Assembly: GCA_963921195.1 (NCBI GenBank)
Contig: OY992537.1
Span: 92,958,736 to 93,022,735 of the forward strand
DNA: 64,000 bases
DNA from: Pegoplata infirma
Lineage: Eukaryota > Arthropoda > Insecta > Diptera > Anthomyiidae
Direction of reading: 5' to 3'
The position numbers and the translations under genes were made by a program. The notes beneath the pieces were generated by a model. That model was not told where the DNA came from. It ran no database searches and was given only the letters and a program-made list of their open reading frames with translations. This document shows positions 33,492 to 45,400 of the stretch, one piece after another (positions within the stretch are counted from its first letter, which is position 1; the number at the start of each line of letters is the position of its first letter).

Positions 33492-35519
33492 CGGGGCATT
33501 CCAAGCCAAATCACACACTTTTAGACCCGACCCCTTTCGATTTAATTAATTTTTGGATATGTTTAGTACTTATTAAATGCAACTTGGACACCAATTTTCA
33601 GCCTTTTTTCCAAGATGGTGTTGAGTAATCAATTTTCCAAAATGGCGATTTTTTCAAAAAAATTAAAAAATTAAAATTTTCAATTAATTTTGACCAGTTA
33701 AAAATATGGATATCTTAAAAAAGTTGGACAACGTTTTGTTGGTATTTAAATGTAGTTTAAGAAAAAAATATTTAAAAAATTATTCGAAGTAATTATCACT
33801 TATTTTTTAACGTTTAAAAATTAAAATCGACTTTTTGAAAAAGTCCGAAACCTTCGATTTTTTTTAAAAAACGTCTAAAAGTTCTACTCTAAATTAAGCA
33901 ACTTTTAAGCTATAATTCGAGATGTGATCGCAATTTGTTCTATTTTTTATTAAATTTTGAAAATTGCACCATTTATTTTTTGACTCTGATTTTTTGTATA
34001 TGGTGCTCCAAAAAAATTAAATTGGTAGATACTGACCCTAGCTTACCCTAGATCTATTCATTTCGAGGTAAAAATACGCCTCACAAAAATTAAGAACGAT
34101 CGGACATGTGTAAGGCGTTCTGCATAGGCCTTGAAGTTTAGAAAACGGATTACAAGGAAAAACATGTTTTTTTTCTGTTTTCTAAATTTTTTTTGGTATT
34201 TTAAGTTAAGTTTTAATTCAAGTGGTTACAGAATTATAATACGGAGTAAAATGCCTCTCTAATAAAGTACCAACAACTAAAATCGGTTGAAAATCAGCCA
34301 AGTTATTACAACTTCCCCAGGCATCTAACGTATGACAGACCACTTGATTAAGCAATAAAATCCGATTTTTGAAATTCATTGAAATTTTCTACTGTAATAA
34401 CATTTTTTTATTCTTCAAGTTCAAATGTAATTAGATGACAAGTATTTTTCATATTGTGTTTTGCTAACATGTTTTAAATTAATGCTAAAAATTCCTGCAT
34501 TTTCAACACCCTCTTGAAATCTTTATTTAAAAAAAAATTTTTTTTGTTTATTTTAAAGTTTGGAAAAACCAAAAAAATATTACACTGAAACATGAATAAT
34601 GAAAAAATGTTATTACAGTAGAAAATTTCAATAAATTTAAAAAAAGGGAGTCGTATTCTTTGATCAAGTGGTATGACACACGCTAGATGCCTGGGGAAGT
34701 TGTAATAACTTGTCTGATTTTCAACCGATTTTAGTTTTAAGTACCTTATTAGAAAGGCATTTTACTCCACATCATAATTCTGTAATCACTTGAATTGAAA
34801 CTTAACTTAAAATACCAAAAAAATTGCGAAAACAGAAAAAATCATATTTTTTCTTGTAATCCGTTTTTTAAACTTCAAGGACCATGCTAAAAGCCTTACC
34901 CATTTCCGATTATCCTAAATTTTTGTGAGACGTATTTTTACCTCGAAATGAATGTATCTAGGGTAAGTTAGGGTCAACATCTACCAATTTATTTTTTTTG
35001 GAGCACCATCTAAAATAAATCAGAGCCAAAAAATAAAAGGTGCAATTTTAAAAATTAAAAAAAAATAGAAAGAATTGTGATCACAATTCGAATTATAGCT
35101 TAAAAGTTGCGTAATTTTGATTAGAATTTTTATAGTTTTTTACAAAAAAATCGAAGGTTTCGGACTTTTTCAAAAAGTCGATTTTAATTTTAAAACGTCA
35201 AAAAATAAGTGGTAGTTATCTAATAATTTTTTCATATTTTTTTTTCTAAAACTACATTTAAATACCAACAAAACGTTGTCCAACTTTTTTTAAAGTATCT
35301 ATATTTTTTAATGGTCAAAATTAATTAAAAATTTAATTTTTTTAATTTTTTTGAGAAAATCGCCATTTTGAAAAATTGATTACTCAACACCATCTTGAAA
35401 TAAAAGGCTGAAAATTTGTGTCCAAGTTGCATTTAATAAGTACTAAAACATATCCAAAAATAAAATAAATCGAAAGGGGTCGGGTCTAAAGGTGAGTGAT
35501 TTGGTTTGGAATGCCCCAT
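33492..35519 (-). mobile_element. 2-kb foldback element, copy 2 (inverted relative to copy 1)
   Basis: The ends GGGGCATTCCAAGCCAAATC and GGTTTGGAATGCCCCAT are inverted. Arms of about 0.9 kb match copy 1 with scattered changes. The asymmetric centre (CTAACATGTTTTAAATTAAT, TGCATTTTCAACACCCTC) reads as the reverse complement of copy 1, which sets the orientation. There is no coding capacity. Confidence 0.85.
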
Positions 35520-37170
35520 CCATAAACTTTAAAATTCTTTTTTTTTTACAATTTTGAATAAGTTTACTTAAATCTCTGCCAATTGAAATACAAAAACTCA
35601 AAGACCAACTGAAGTAAAAATAAATGAATTTGATTATAATATATATATTTTTTTTTATTTTATTTAAAAATTAAATAATATTTTACATATACAAAGAAAA
35701 AAAAAACAAACAAATACACATAAAAACATTTAATTCATTACAAAAAAAAAATACTATTTTCAATGATTATTTTCTTAGTTTTTTTTAATAGTTTAACTTA
35801 TAAAAAAACAAACATTATTAATGTGTTTTAACTAATAAATACATACAAATACAATATTTTATTGGTATTTCCATAGGGCTTTTTTAATATACTAAATTTA
35901 TAATAAAAAATATATATACAAAAAATAATTTCAACTTTTATTATAACTTTTAAATGTTTTTTTAATTAAATACAAAACTTACTTCAGTAAATACAAATTT
36001 TTAGATTTAGAGTTGTATAAATATTAATAGGGGTTTTCGATTAGAAGTGTTAAATATCTAAAAAAAAAAAACAGAAAAAAGTTAAATTCGGACTTGCTGA
36101 ATATATTGATAACATCCACAACGTCATGTAAAAAAGATTATTGCAAAAAATTTTATATAAAAAATAAAATTGTTAAAAAAAATTTAAAACAAATTGTAAA
36201 AGAAACTAATTTTGGCAAGATTTTTTAAAAAAAAAAAAATTTTTTTTGGTGAAAAACAATTTTTTGGCCAGCAGCTGAATTAAAGCAATTTGTCAGAGTT
36301 TTTCCGGAAAGCACAGATCGAGCTCGGGCTCTTATTTTATTTGTTATAACCGTTCAAGTTGAAAAAATGCAGACGAAAAATTTAATTTCTTTAAATTATA
36401 CACATTTCTGGTATTCCCATACCGGTTTCAAACACTGCAGTTAGTGTTATCATCAGAAGGATTTTAAATGTCGGTTTGTCTTGTTAATGGAAACTGTTTT
36501 TTTATATTTTTTCTCAGATATATAACACTTCATTGACTTGACCTTAATTTTTTTTTTTTGTAAAGTTTAACCAATTATACAAGATAGAAAAAAATGGTTT
36601 TAATCTTAAAAATCTTTGTTTAAATTTATAGAGGAAGAAAAATTTAATATAATACCAGCAAATTTTCCTAGGCTTGAGTATTACATTTCTATTTTTATTA
36701 TGATTTTAATAATTTTTAAGTTTTTTAATTTTACCAAACACCTTTTTTTTCAATTTCATTAATTTTTTTTTTTGTTATTAAATTGTTAAACGTGTTTAAA
36801 TGCAAAATTGTAATGCATATTTTGTGGATGCCAAGAATTACGTGATTTTTAGTAAAAAAAACAGTAAATCGCTCAAAACTTTTTTTTTTAATTTTAAAAG
36901 TATTATAATACTGAATATTTTTTAAATATTATGGAATTACAAGTTTACATTAAAACCAGCTCTCAGTTCTGAGAATTTTCGACTCTTATTTAAAAATAGA
37001 CAATTTGATAAACAATTTAAATATTAGGATTTCTAATTAATTAGGATAAGGAAAACTGATTTTATAGATATTTATGTGATTTAAAGGAATTTCTTATAAA
37101 AAAAAATATTTTTTTTTTTAATTTTATGCTCTCTTTTAAACCAAAATTGCGTAAAATTCAAAATTGAGTA
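35520..37170. other. AT-rich spacer
   Basis: Mostly A/T runs. A DINE-1-like end is recognisable at about 36065-36130 (AAAGTTAAATTCGGACTTGC, ACATCCACAACGTCATG). A less AT-rich patch at 36265-36460 (CAGTTAGTGTTATCATCAG) is unassigned. No gene is supportable. Confidence 0.45.
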
Positions 37171-37173
37171 ATA

Positions 37174-37584
37174 GTACATTCACACTCAGCTCGAAACCTC
37201 GTTGAAAGTACGTACTTTCATTTTGAAAACATAACCGTTCACACCCGAAATTTTTGACGGTTATCACGTTTTCGAAAATTACCGAATAAAATTTGCGAAC
37301 ATACCGACATTAATCGCACACAATTAATTAATTTTCGGACTAATTTACAATAATTTATTTAAATCTTTTGATTTAATGCTATTTTTTATGAAAATATTTA
37401 AATATTTTTATTTTTGACACTTTCTTTAATTTATTTTCTTTATGAAATTTAAGAGCTTTCGAACATACTTTCGTTGAAAACTCATAACAAAAAGTTTTCA
37501 ATTTGTATGGGAAAATACGTACTTTCAAATGAGGTTTGAGGCGAAACCTCGTTAAACGGGCTTTCGATGCCAATGTGAATGCAC
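37174..37584. mobile_element. MITE with GTGCATTCACA ends, TA target
   Basis: The left GTACATTCACACTCAGCTCG and the right GCCAATGTGAATGCAC ends are inverted. Subterminal CGAAACCTCGTT motifs appear near both ends (37192 and 37543). TA at 37172-37173 and 37585-37586 suggests a Tc1/mariner-type target, inferred only from that dinucleotide. Confidence 0.65.
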
Positions 37585-38304
37585 TATAAATGAAAAAAAA
37601 AAAAAAATTAAATAATATTAAAAATTTATCAATTTCTAATGACTCCTTACGAGGGGCGGTTAGTCAAAATTATACTGATTTTAATTGTTTTTAAAATAAA
37701 ATAATTTAAAAAAATACAACTAATAAAGAACTTTCAAATTGTTCATTTTATAGTACAAATTCAACCTATAAATGGCGCCCAACCTAGGGCACATATAGGA
37801 CGATGTATTTTTGTAGTAAAAATTATTTTGGTTTCATTTAATTTTCCATTTCTAACTTACAATGGAACAAATTTAAACAATTTTTAATGGTGCACAACAT
37901 GGGGAAATATAAGACAAGGTGTTTTTATATTAAAAACTATTTCGATTTATTTTTTTAAAATTTAATTAAAAATACAAACTTCAACATTAATTGTTCGATT
38001 TATATAAAAAACTGTGCCATTTTGAATGGTGCGCAAAAAAGACGATGTATTTTTTATTAAGTTTTTGTTTAAAAATTAAAAACCTTTAATGAAATCAAAC
38101 TTTTTTAACCAAACATTTTTAAATTAATTGTTCAATTTGTATAACAATTTTTAATGGCGCCCAATTTGGGGCATAAATAATACAAAGTCTTTTCACATTA
38201 ACAACTTTTGCAATTTTCGAATATTGATTCAAAAACTTCCAAAATTATTGTTTAAAATTAAACAACTTTTAATGGCACCCAATTTAGGGCTCAAAAGAGA
38301 CATT

Positions 38305-38718
38305 TGCTGTGTTTTTCAATAAGTGGATTTATTTTCGGATTAATCTTATTTTGTTAAAAAAATATATTTTACCATACCAAAACAAATTTGGAATATTTTT
38401 TATCGTAATCTACGATAAATTTGCAATTATAATCCGAAAAAATAATAAACAAATTTGGAAAATGAAAGAAGTTGTAAATAAATCAAAATTAATCCTAAAA
38501 GGACTTATTAAATCCTAAAATTTAGTTGGATTAATTTTGATTTATTTATAACTTTTTTCATTTTCCATATTTTTTTATTATTTTTTCGGGTTATAAATGC
38601 TAATTTATCGTAGATTACGAAAAAAAATATTCCAAATTTGTTTTTGAATGTTAAAATATTTATTCTAAACTAAATAGGATTAATCCGAAAATAAATCCAC
38701 TTATTGAAAAACACAGCA
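38305..38718. mobile_element. Foldback MITE with TGCTGTGTTTTTC ends, TSD ATT
   Basis: The left TGCTGTGTTTTTCAATAAGT and the right CTTATTGAAAAACACAGCA ends are inverted. Complementarity continues almost to the middle (GGATTAATTTTGATTTATTT against AAATAAATCAAAATTAATCC). ATT flanks at 38302-38304 and 38719-38721. It interrupts the satellite between a core and its GTCTTTT tail. Confidence 0.85.
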
Positions 38719-38870
38719 ATTGTCTTTTGTGACTTTTTTTATAGCAAAAATTATTTACTTAAAAAATTTAAATCTAATTGCACAATTTTTATATTTGTAT
38801 AATTTCCAATTTTCGAATTTGTATTGAAAAACTTCCAAATTATTTCTTCAACAAATTTAAATCTAATTGC

Positions 38871-39421
38871 CAGAGACCAAATATAACAGTTATATGTGTC
38901 TTTTTGTTTTAAAAAAATCATGAAACGAATGTTGTCCAAACTTAGTATTTTATATATGAAAAGACTTCTAGAGATGTCCCGTGTTAAAATTTGCAATAAC
39001 ATTTATTTTTTTGATTTTTTCAATAACAGTAAAAAATAACAGTTATTAAAAACTTTTTGTTCAAACAATCTAAAATAACTTTTATTTTATATTTATTTGA
39101 GTAAATAACTGGTATAACAGTTATTTTTAAAAAAATCAATCAAAGTTTATATCTCTAAATCAATGATTGAAGTATAAGATATCAATAGGATTCTTCTGCA
39201 TGTGTTAATTGTTGTTTTATTTTAATAACTCGAGTTTTTTAATGCTCAAAGAGTTTTGAATAACAGTTATAAAAAATAAAAGTTTTTATTTCTGTTATTT
39301 TGAACAGATATTTATATAAATTATTTCAAACTGTTATTTTTTAATTTTTATTTGAAAAAATATTTTTGAACAGTTAAATTTGATTTTTTTTCAATAAATC
39401 TCTTAACTGTTACGGTCTCTG
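38871..39421. mobile_element. hAT-like MITE with AACAGTTAT repeats, TSD CTAATTGC
   Basis: CTAATTGC is duplicated at 38863-38870 and 39422-39429. The ends CAGAGACCAAATATAACAG and CTGTTACGGTCTCTG are inverted. The interior is rich in AATAACAGTTATT dyads. No transposase. Confidence 0.85.
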
Positions 39422-39689
39422 CTAATTGCTCAATTTCTATTATAAATTTAACATTTTTTTCAATGGCGCTTAACATGGGGCACCAATAAGACATACAGTA
39501 TTTTCAGAGCAAAATTTTTTCCAACTTTATGAATTTTGTATACAATTAAACAATTTTTATTTAAAATATACTTTGAATTATTTGTTCAAAATTAAAACAA
39601 TTTTTTATGGCGCCCAACATGGGGTGCAAATAAGACTATGTTGTGACTGTTTTTAAAGTAAAAGTATTAACAAATTCTGATTAATTTTT

Positions 39690-40110
39690 ATTAATAAATA
39701 AAAATTGTTTTATTCGACCTTTAAAATATTATATTTTGTGAGGATGTTTATTCCGGCTCGAGGTCATTGTACTAGCATAGTACAATTTCTTCGTCTTTCT
39801 AATTCACATTGTGGATAGAGTCGAATATGTATTAATGTTTTAGTTTGTGCAAAAACGATTTGTCATTAGACTCGTTTGCTACTTTGTAGTATATCGTTTC
39901 TATTTTTGCTAAATAATCTTGACAATGGAATCTTGACAAATTCCGAAACACGTGTCGATTAAGTCTTGCAAAAATGACCAACATAAATAAATTTAAAACA
40001 AAAAATAATTTTCTTGAAAATTATACTATGAGAATATCATGGTTTTAATTAGTAAAGAAAATAATGACCTCGAGCCAGAATAAACATCCTCACAAAATAT
40101 AAAAGTATTA
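39690..40110. mobile_element. TGACCTCGAG MITE, copy 4
   Basis: The left TGTGAGGATGTTTATTCCGG, CTCGAGGTCATT and the right AATGACCTCGAGCCAGAATA, AACATCCTCACA are inverted. Interior words match copy 2, but the site of the 11234 palindrome is empty (GTCATTAGACTCG at about 39863). Confidence 0.8.
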
Positions 40111-40129
40111 ACTCTAAAAATTTAATAAG

Positions 40130-40265
40130 AAAATTTGTTGATATTTGGTTAACAGCCAACTTAACGTATCGGTCTAGAGTGATCGTATCTAAGAGGCAGT
40201 TAAAAGCAAAAACATTGCAGATCATAGGTTCAATCCTTTGCGGCTGCAATCTGTTAATAATTTTC
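40130..40265 (+). repeat. tRNA-like SINE remnant
   Basis: GTCTAGAGTGATCGTATCT is an A-box-like region, followed about 40 bp later by CATAGGTTCAATCC, a good polymerase III B box. The intervening sequence does not fold into a clean tRNA, so a tRNA-derived SINE fragment or pseudo-tRNA is the best reading. Confidence 0.35.
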
Positions 40266-40804
40266 ACATATAGAATATAATTGACTATTAACTGAATAAA
40301 TTTGACATTAAAAAATTTTTCTGAAGATTATAATAACTGGATTATATGAAACTAGTAAAAAACGAACCAGGATGTCTTAAATTTTTTAGAAAAATAAATT
40401 TTTCTTTCACACCTTTCTCAATTCAAACCATACATAACATGATTAAAAAATTATAATACATAATTATAATTAGAGCCTGAGCTAAACTGCCTTTACAGAA
40501 AAACAAAAAAATTTTTAAAGTTTAACATTTTTAAATGGCGCTCAGTTAGGGGCCAAAATAATAAAAAGTCTTTTCATAGTAATTTTTTCTTCAATTTTAC
40601 TTGTTTCAGAATTGTTAACTTACAATTGAACAATTTTAATTCAAAATATAACAATTTCAATTCAAGAACCATAAAACTATTTGCTCAAAATGTAGCAACT
40701 TGAATTGGTGCCCAACATGGGGCGCAAGTAAGAATACATTGTGTTTCTTTTTAAAGTAAAAGTTTTTTATTTAAAAAAAATTAAGTATAATTGTTTTATT
40801 TGTA

Positions 40805-41393
40805 CAGTCAAACCTGGTTATAACGAACTCCGAGGGACCAGTAAAAATAGTTCGTTATAAGCGAAGTTCGCTATAAGCGGGGTCTATTTTATGTCAACCT
40901 AGTTTTATTTCAAAAAAAGTTCAAAATTAAATTTTATTTCACGTTTTTTTGTAAGTAAACTACTTATTCATAAAAATTATAAGAGGCTTATAAGAGGTTT
41001 GTTGAACAAATTTTGTATGGAAATTTGATTAATAAACCTGTTATAAAACAGGCTTTTATTTTTTGTGAATTTGGACGTAAATATATAAATAAATTTTATC
41101 AAAATTATAATATTAACCAAAAAGTTTCACACTTTTTGTGAGTTTGGTTAACATAATTGCAGCAAATTTCAAAACATTTATGGGAGTTCGTTATAAAAAG
41201 GTAAATATACATGAAATTGTGTTCGTGGGACCATAATAGGTAGTTCGTTTTAACCGAGGATTCGCTATAACCGAGTTCGTTATAAAAGTGGTATTTTGTG
41301 TGAAAATTGTTGCCAAAACGTCGGGACTTTGGAATTAGTTCGTTATAACCGAGAATTCGTTATAACCGAGTTCGTTATAACCGAGTTCGACTG
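40805..41393. mobile_element. pogo/Tigger-like MITE, TA target
   Basis: The ends CAGTCAAACCTGGTTATAAC and GTTATAACCGAGTTCGACTG are inverted and flanked by TA (40803-40804, 41394-41395). Several GTTCG(T/C)TATAA copies lie inside each end. CAGT-starting ends with ATAACGAAC repeats and a TA target are typical of the pogo/Tigger branch of Tc1-mariner. No transposase remains. Confidence 0.75.
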
Positions 41394-41706
41394 TATTAAA
41401 AATTTAACATTTTTATATGGCGCCCAATTTGGGGCCAAAAAATACAATGTCTTTTAATAGTAAAATTGTTTCCAATTTTGCTTGTTTTAAAATTGAATAA
41501 TTTTAATTTAAATTGTGGCAATTTCAATTCAAAAACTATAAAATTATTTACTCAGAATAGAACAACTTGAATTGTAATTCAACATCGAGCACAAGTATAG
41601 ACTATGTGCGACTATTTTTATAGTAAAAATTATTCAAATTCTATTTGTTTTCAATTTTCCAACTTAAAATTCAAAACTGAACATATTTAATGATAACTAT
41701 AACAAT

Positions 41707-42088
41707 GAGCGTGTTCAGCAGAGAAAGCTGCTACTCAACAGTTGAGATGTAGCATGTTTTGATTAGTTGACTCTGCTGAACGCATTTTTTAATGAATGTT
41801 TTAAAATATTGGAATAAATTATTATTTTTTTATATTTTCATTTATTTTTTCTGTGGAAAATACTTTTTTTATTATTTTTTTGTTTATTTTCTTGAATAAC
41901 GTCAAAAAAAAAAAAAAATCAATAAAACAGCTTATTTATGAGTTTGTGATCAAATGTAGCATAATTTTTGTACGCTACCAGTGATGAGAAGCGCTCACTC
42001 AACATGTTGACTGAAATGTCAAAAATTAAACCGTTCAGCAGAATGTTGGGGAGCAGCTGAGTAGCAGATTTCTCTGCTGAACGTACCC
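41707..42088. mobile_element. MITE with GTTCAGCAGAGAAA ends
   Basis: The left GTGTTCAGCAGAGAAAGCTG, CTACTCAAC and the right GAGTAGCAGATTTCTCTGCT, GAACGTACCC ends are inverted. AAT flanks at 41704-41706 and 42089-42091. A third partial end (TTGACTCTGCTGAACGC) lies inside at 41766, suggesting an internal rearrangement. Confidence 0.7.
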
Positions 42089-42411
42089 AATGTTAATTCA
42101 CAATAGAGCGCAAAAAAAGAAAATTATTTCGGTTTTTCCTTTTTTCGAATATAATGAAAATTATTAATGGATTTTAAACTTGAAACTCTAAAATTCAAAC
42201 ACTTTTAGTTTAAAAAAATAATTCAAAATTTGTAAAGTTGTAGAGTTGTGTTGTTCACGACACTAGTTCACTTGAACTATTCACTTAACTGAGCGGTTTA
42301 TATAATTTTCATTTCGTTATTTCAGCTCTTTTAGGTCTTTTTGTTCATTCAGCTCAATTGGTCATTACTTCATTTTGATCTTTCAGTTCGGTCGTTCAAT
42401 TTTTATACCCT

Positions 42412-43760
42412 ACACCACTCTGTGGTACAGGGTATAATGAGTTTGTGCTGATGTTTGTAACTACCCGAAATATTGGTCCTAGACCTACCTTCAAATATAC
42501 CGATCGACTCAGAATTACTTTTTGAGTCGATTTAGCGATGTCCGTCTGTCCGTCCGTCTGTCAATCTATCGGTTTAAGCACGATACAGGTCGCAATTTTC
42601 AATCAATTGACTTGAAATTTGAAACTTAAGCTTCTTTTGGTCCAAGGACGAAGCCTATTGAAAATTGGTCCATGTTAAGACCTAGCCCCTATACAAACGC
42701 CCCCTTTGAATTTCGCTTAAATGCCTCTAATAACCGTATTAAAGTAGATTTCGTTTTGATATTTAAGGGGTAATACAATTTTATATGCACAAACCACCAT
42801 ACCAAATTTCAAAGGAATCGGTTCAGACCTTCCGCTAGTCCCCTTTCAAACCACCCTCCCGATATTCACATAATTTCCTCAAAATTCATAACAATTAAAA
42901 TATTTGATTAAAATTTTATTTGTAGGTGTTAAACGAGTACTTTAGTAACCAAATCAAATCGGAATACATTTGGACCATTTTTGGACTTACAAGGGAAGTA
43001 TCTCAACCCTTATGAACCGATTTGCATGAAACGTAAAATATATATAAAAGAGAGAATTCTAAGGTTGGGGTGTCTCGGCTTATCGGCCATATCGGGGATT
43101 TAGGGGTTCAACATCGGTCAAAAAATGGCGAAAAATCGTTTTTTGGATTTTTTAGCCATTTCTTTCTAAGAAACTATATGATGTTTACATATGAGAAGAA
43201 AGGTTTTTTTAATGCCTATCCAACGGTGGCATAACCTTGTAAAAGTTTGGCTTCGTTAAATACTTTTTTCATGAAAATGTGAAAATTTTGGGGGGTATTT
43301 ATATGAAGACATAGAGCTACGATGTCCATATGAATACAAAATAATCTTTAATAAATTTAAGTCGACACGTATTTTTGCTCTAGAGGATATTCCTGTTAGT
43401 TCGTGCGTTATCGAAATTTTCCCGGAGGTCCATATGGTTTCATAAGGGGACAACGAAATTTTGAAACACTGATATGGCCGAAAAGCCGAGACACCCCAAC
43501 CTTAAAATCGTCTCATAAGGGTTGAGATACTTCCCTTGTTAGTACACCATATAAAAATTTCGACCGATATTCAGTTAATTCGGTCTATTGGCAAAAAAAA
43601 TAAACCAATTCCACTAAAATTTGGTCTGTGTGTGTTTTCTACACTAAATAAAGATCTAACAAAAGATAGGTCCAATCAGTCCATGTTTGGACATGGGGCC
43701 CATTTTCCGGAAAACATCATTTATGTTTCTTTTTACACAAATTATTAACATTTTTGTATT
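42412..43760 (-). mobile_element. DINE-1-like element (GGTCAAGACCGAC family), interrupted
   Basis: It reads TATACCCTACACCACTCTGT, CGATGTCCGTCTGTCCGTCC, through to CCGATATTCAGTTAATTCGG and TGGGGCCCATTTTCCGG. This is the reverse of the complete copy at 25546. The PIF-like MITE at 42990-43538 splits it. The distal GGTCAAGACC hairpin end is not found. Confidence 0.65.
42990..43538. mobile_element. PIF/Harbinger-like MITE (CAAGGGAAG family), TSD TTA
   Basis: The ends CAAGGGAAGTATCTCAACCC and GGGTTGAGATACTTCCCTTG are exact complements. TTA flanks at 42987-42989 and 43539-43541. The related element at 50385 has the empty site TTTGGACTTAGGCCC. Confidence 0.9.
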
Positions 43761-44262
43761 TTTTGAACGAAAGCCAAAACAACAGACATGTTCAAAATGA
43801 TTCATTCACGAACTGTTGAACGAAAACAAAAATTTATCGATTTAAACTAGATGAACGACCAGCAGAAATGATCAAAATGATTTGTTCACGAACTGTTGAA
43901 CGAAAACAACAAAAGAGCGATTGAACTAGATGAACGAACTAGGTCTTTTATCTGAAATGAACGAAAATGAGCGCTCACTCAATAAAACGACTAAGCACAA
44001 GTCTATAAAAATTTAATATTTTTCATTGGCGCTTAACAAGGAGCCCGAATCAGACGATGCTTTTCTTAAATTAAAAAGTATTTTTATTTTTTTTGTTGTC
44101 AAATTTTAAACTAAAAATTCTAGTTTTAACACTTTTAAATAAAAAAATTTAACAATTTTTAAGGGCACCCGACATGGTGCGCTTGGTGGTTTATTAAAAA
44201 TCGGAAAAAATTTTAATGGCGACTAACGTGAGTGTTCAATTTTAAAGGTTATAGAATATTTT

Positions 44263-44375
44263 TCTTGTCTTTATGTAGGGGCTTTATAAAAAAATTAAAA
44301 TTAAAAATTTGTTTGAAGTAATTTTAAAATTTTTGTAGAAAACCCCTACAAAAAGACAAGAAAAATATTCTAGAA
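44263..44375. repeat. Strong inverted repeat
   Basis: TAGAATATTTTTCTTGTCTT and AAGACAAGAAAAATATTCTA are exact complements, as are GTAGGGGCTTT / GAAAACCCCTAC in part, around an AT-rich centre. It resembles a short palindromic MITE. No TSD was recognised. Confidence 0.6.
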
Positions 44376-44829
44376 AAGACAACATCGTGAGGGTATTGAT
44401 GCTACTTCTTTTTCAATTTCCAGAGTTGGTTTTAAAGTAAACTTTTTTTCCATTTAACAATTTTTTTTATACTGGAAACCATAATTTGTATACTATTTAT
44501 ATTTCTGCGAGTTTATGTCTTGACTAATGTCACGTAATTACGAGGCATTTATTTTTTTAATTATTTTTATATTTAAATATCAAAATTTCATATTAACTTT
44601 TTTTATAACTACAAAGATTACATTCGTTTATGCGTTATTTAGGAGACGAGGGTTTGTTTTTTTGTCTAAAAATATTCATATAGAGAAAGCTTTTAGCATA
44701 TAAAAGACATTTTTAAACGGCATGTAATTGTTTAAACCGTTTATATCGTTTAAAATAAAATAAAAATATATATGTAGGATAAATACAATATGTATATAAA
44801 ACCGTATTAATAATAAAGTTATAGCACCG
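44376..44829. other. AT-rich spacer
   Basis: No gene or defined repeat is recognised. Confidence 0.4.
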
Positions 44830-45400
44830 TCCGACATCCAATATTAAACATGAACTAGATGATATGCGTCTTAATGTAGAGATAAAATGGAGTAAAACTG
44901 CATTTACAGTTATTCATTTCGTGATCTACTACATTTTGTAAAATATTTTTTAAATATTTGTAATTGTCCTGTTATCACCACTAGTGATGGCAAATGAAAG
45001 AGGAGGACCTCCTCTAGTTTTTCCATATTTTTTATTTTGCCATATTAGGAAAAGGGATATGAATAATTTCCTTTCAAATCTTTATCAAAATATTTTGTTG
45101 AAAATTTTAAATGATATTTAGGGATAAAGTTTTAAAAGGACGTTATTTACCTCATTTTTCCTGATATGTAAAACTTATAAAATGTGAAATTTATGGGAAA
45201 TACTCTTCTTTTATTTGCCATCACTTGCGGCATCCTAGGAGAATTACAAATATTTAAAAAATATTTTACAAAATGCAATCCTTTAAAACTTTGAAGTCAT
45301 TTTAAAAGAAAACAGGATCACGAAATTAAAAATTGTAAATGCCGTTTTACTACATTTAGTCTCTAGTTTTAAACGTATATTATCCAGTTCGTGTTCAACG
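44830..45400. mobile_element. Foldback MITE with GATGGCAAATGAAAGAGGAGG centre
   Basis: Outer arms pair (GAACTAGATGATATGCG with CGTATATTATCCAGTTCGTG, and GTAAAACTGCATTTACAG with TGTAAATGCCGTTTTAC). Pairing continues inward through TTTTGTAAAATATTTTTTAA to the central part at 44990-45235, which matches the palindrome at 15785-16015. The small element may be nested in, or a deletion product of, the large one. Confidence 0.65.

Larger units (their letters stand above)
42241..44005. mobile_element. Possible hAT-like element hosting a DINE-1-like copy
   Basis: The left TAGAGTTGTGTTGTTCACG and the right CTAAGCACAAGTCTA ends are imperfectly inverted. Near both ends are runs of GAACGAAAA/TTCGTTCA-like words (42255-42400 and 43765-43980). 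The flanking 8-bp repeats match poorly, so the call is tentative. Confidence 0.45.
37740..44235 (+). repeat. Degenerate satellite (about 115-145 bp) with tRNA-Lys primer-site-like core
   Basis: A core related to TGGCGCCCAACATGGGGC recurs in direct orientation at 37773, 37888, 38027, 38155, 38273, 39464, 39608, 40536, 40706, 41418, 44027 and 44217, with more diverged forms near 41565 and 44163. Each is preceded by AACAATTTTTAA-like sequence. Most are followed by (C)AAATAAGAC(A/T)ATGT then a TTTTATAGTAAAA-type tract. Undisturbed spacings are 115, 139, 128, 118, 144 and 170. Long gaps shrink when the inserted elements are subtracted (712 becomes about 120). Units share only moderate identity, so the array is old. 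Confidence 0.8.

Noticed and set aside
37740..44235. PBS-like cores considered as evidence for many intact LTR retrotransposons
   Set aside because: No LTR pairs, gag, pol or polypurine tract accompany them, and their spacing is only about 115-145 bp.
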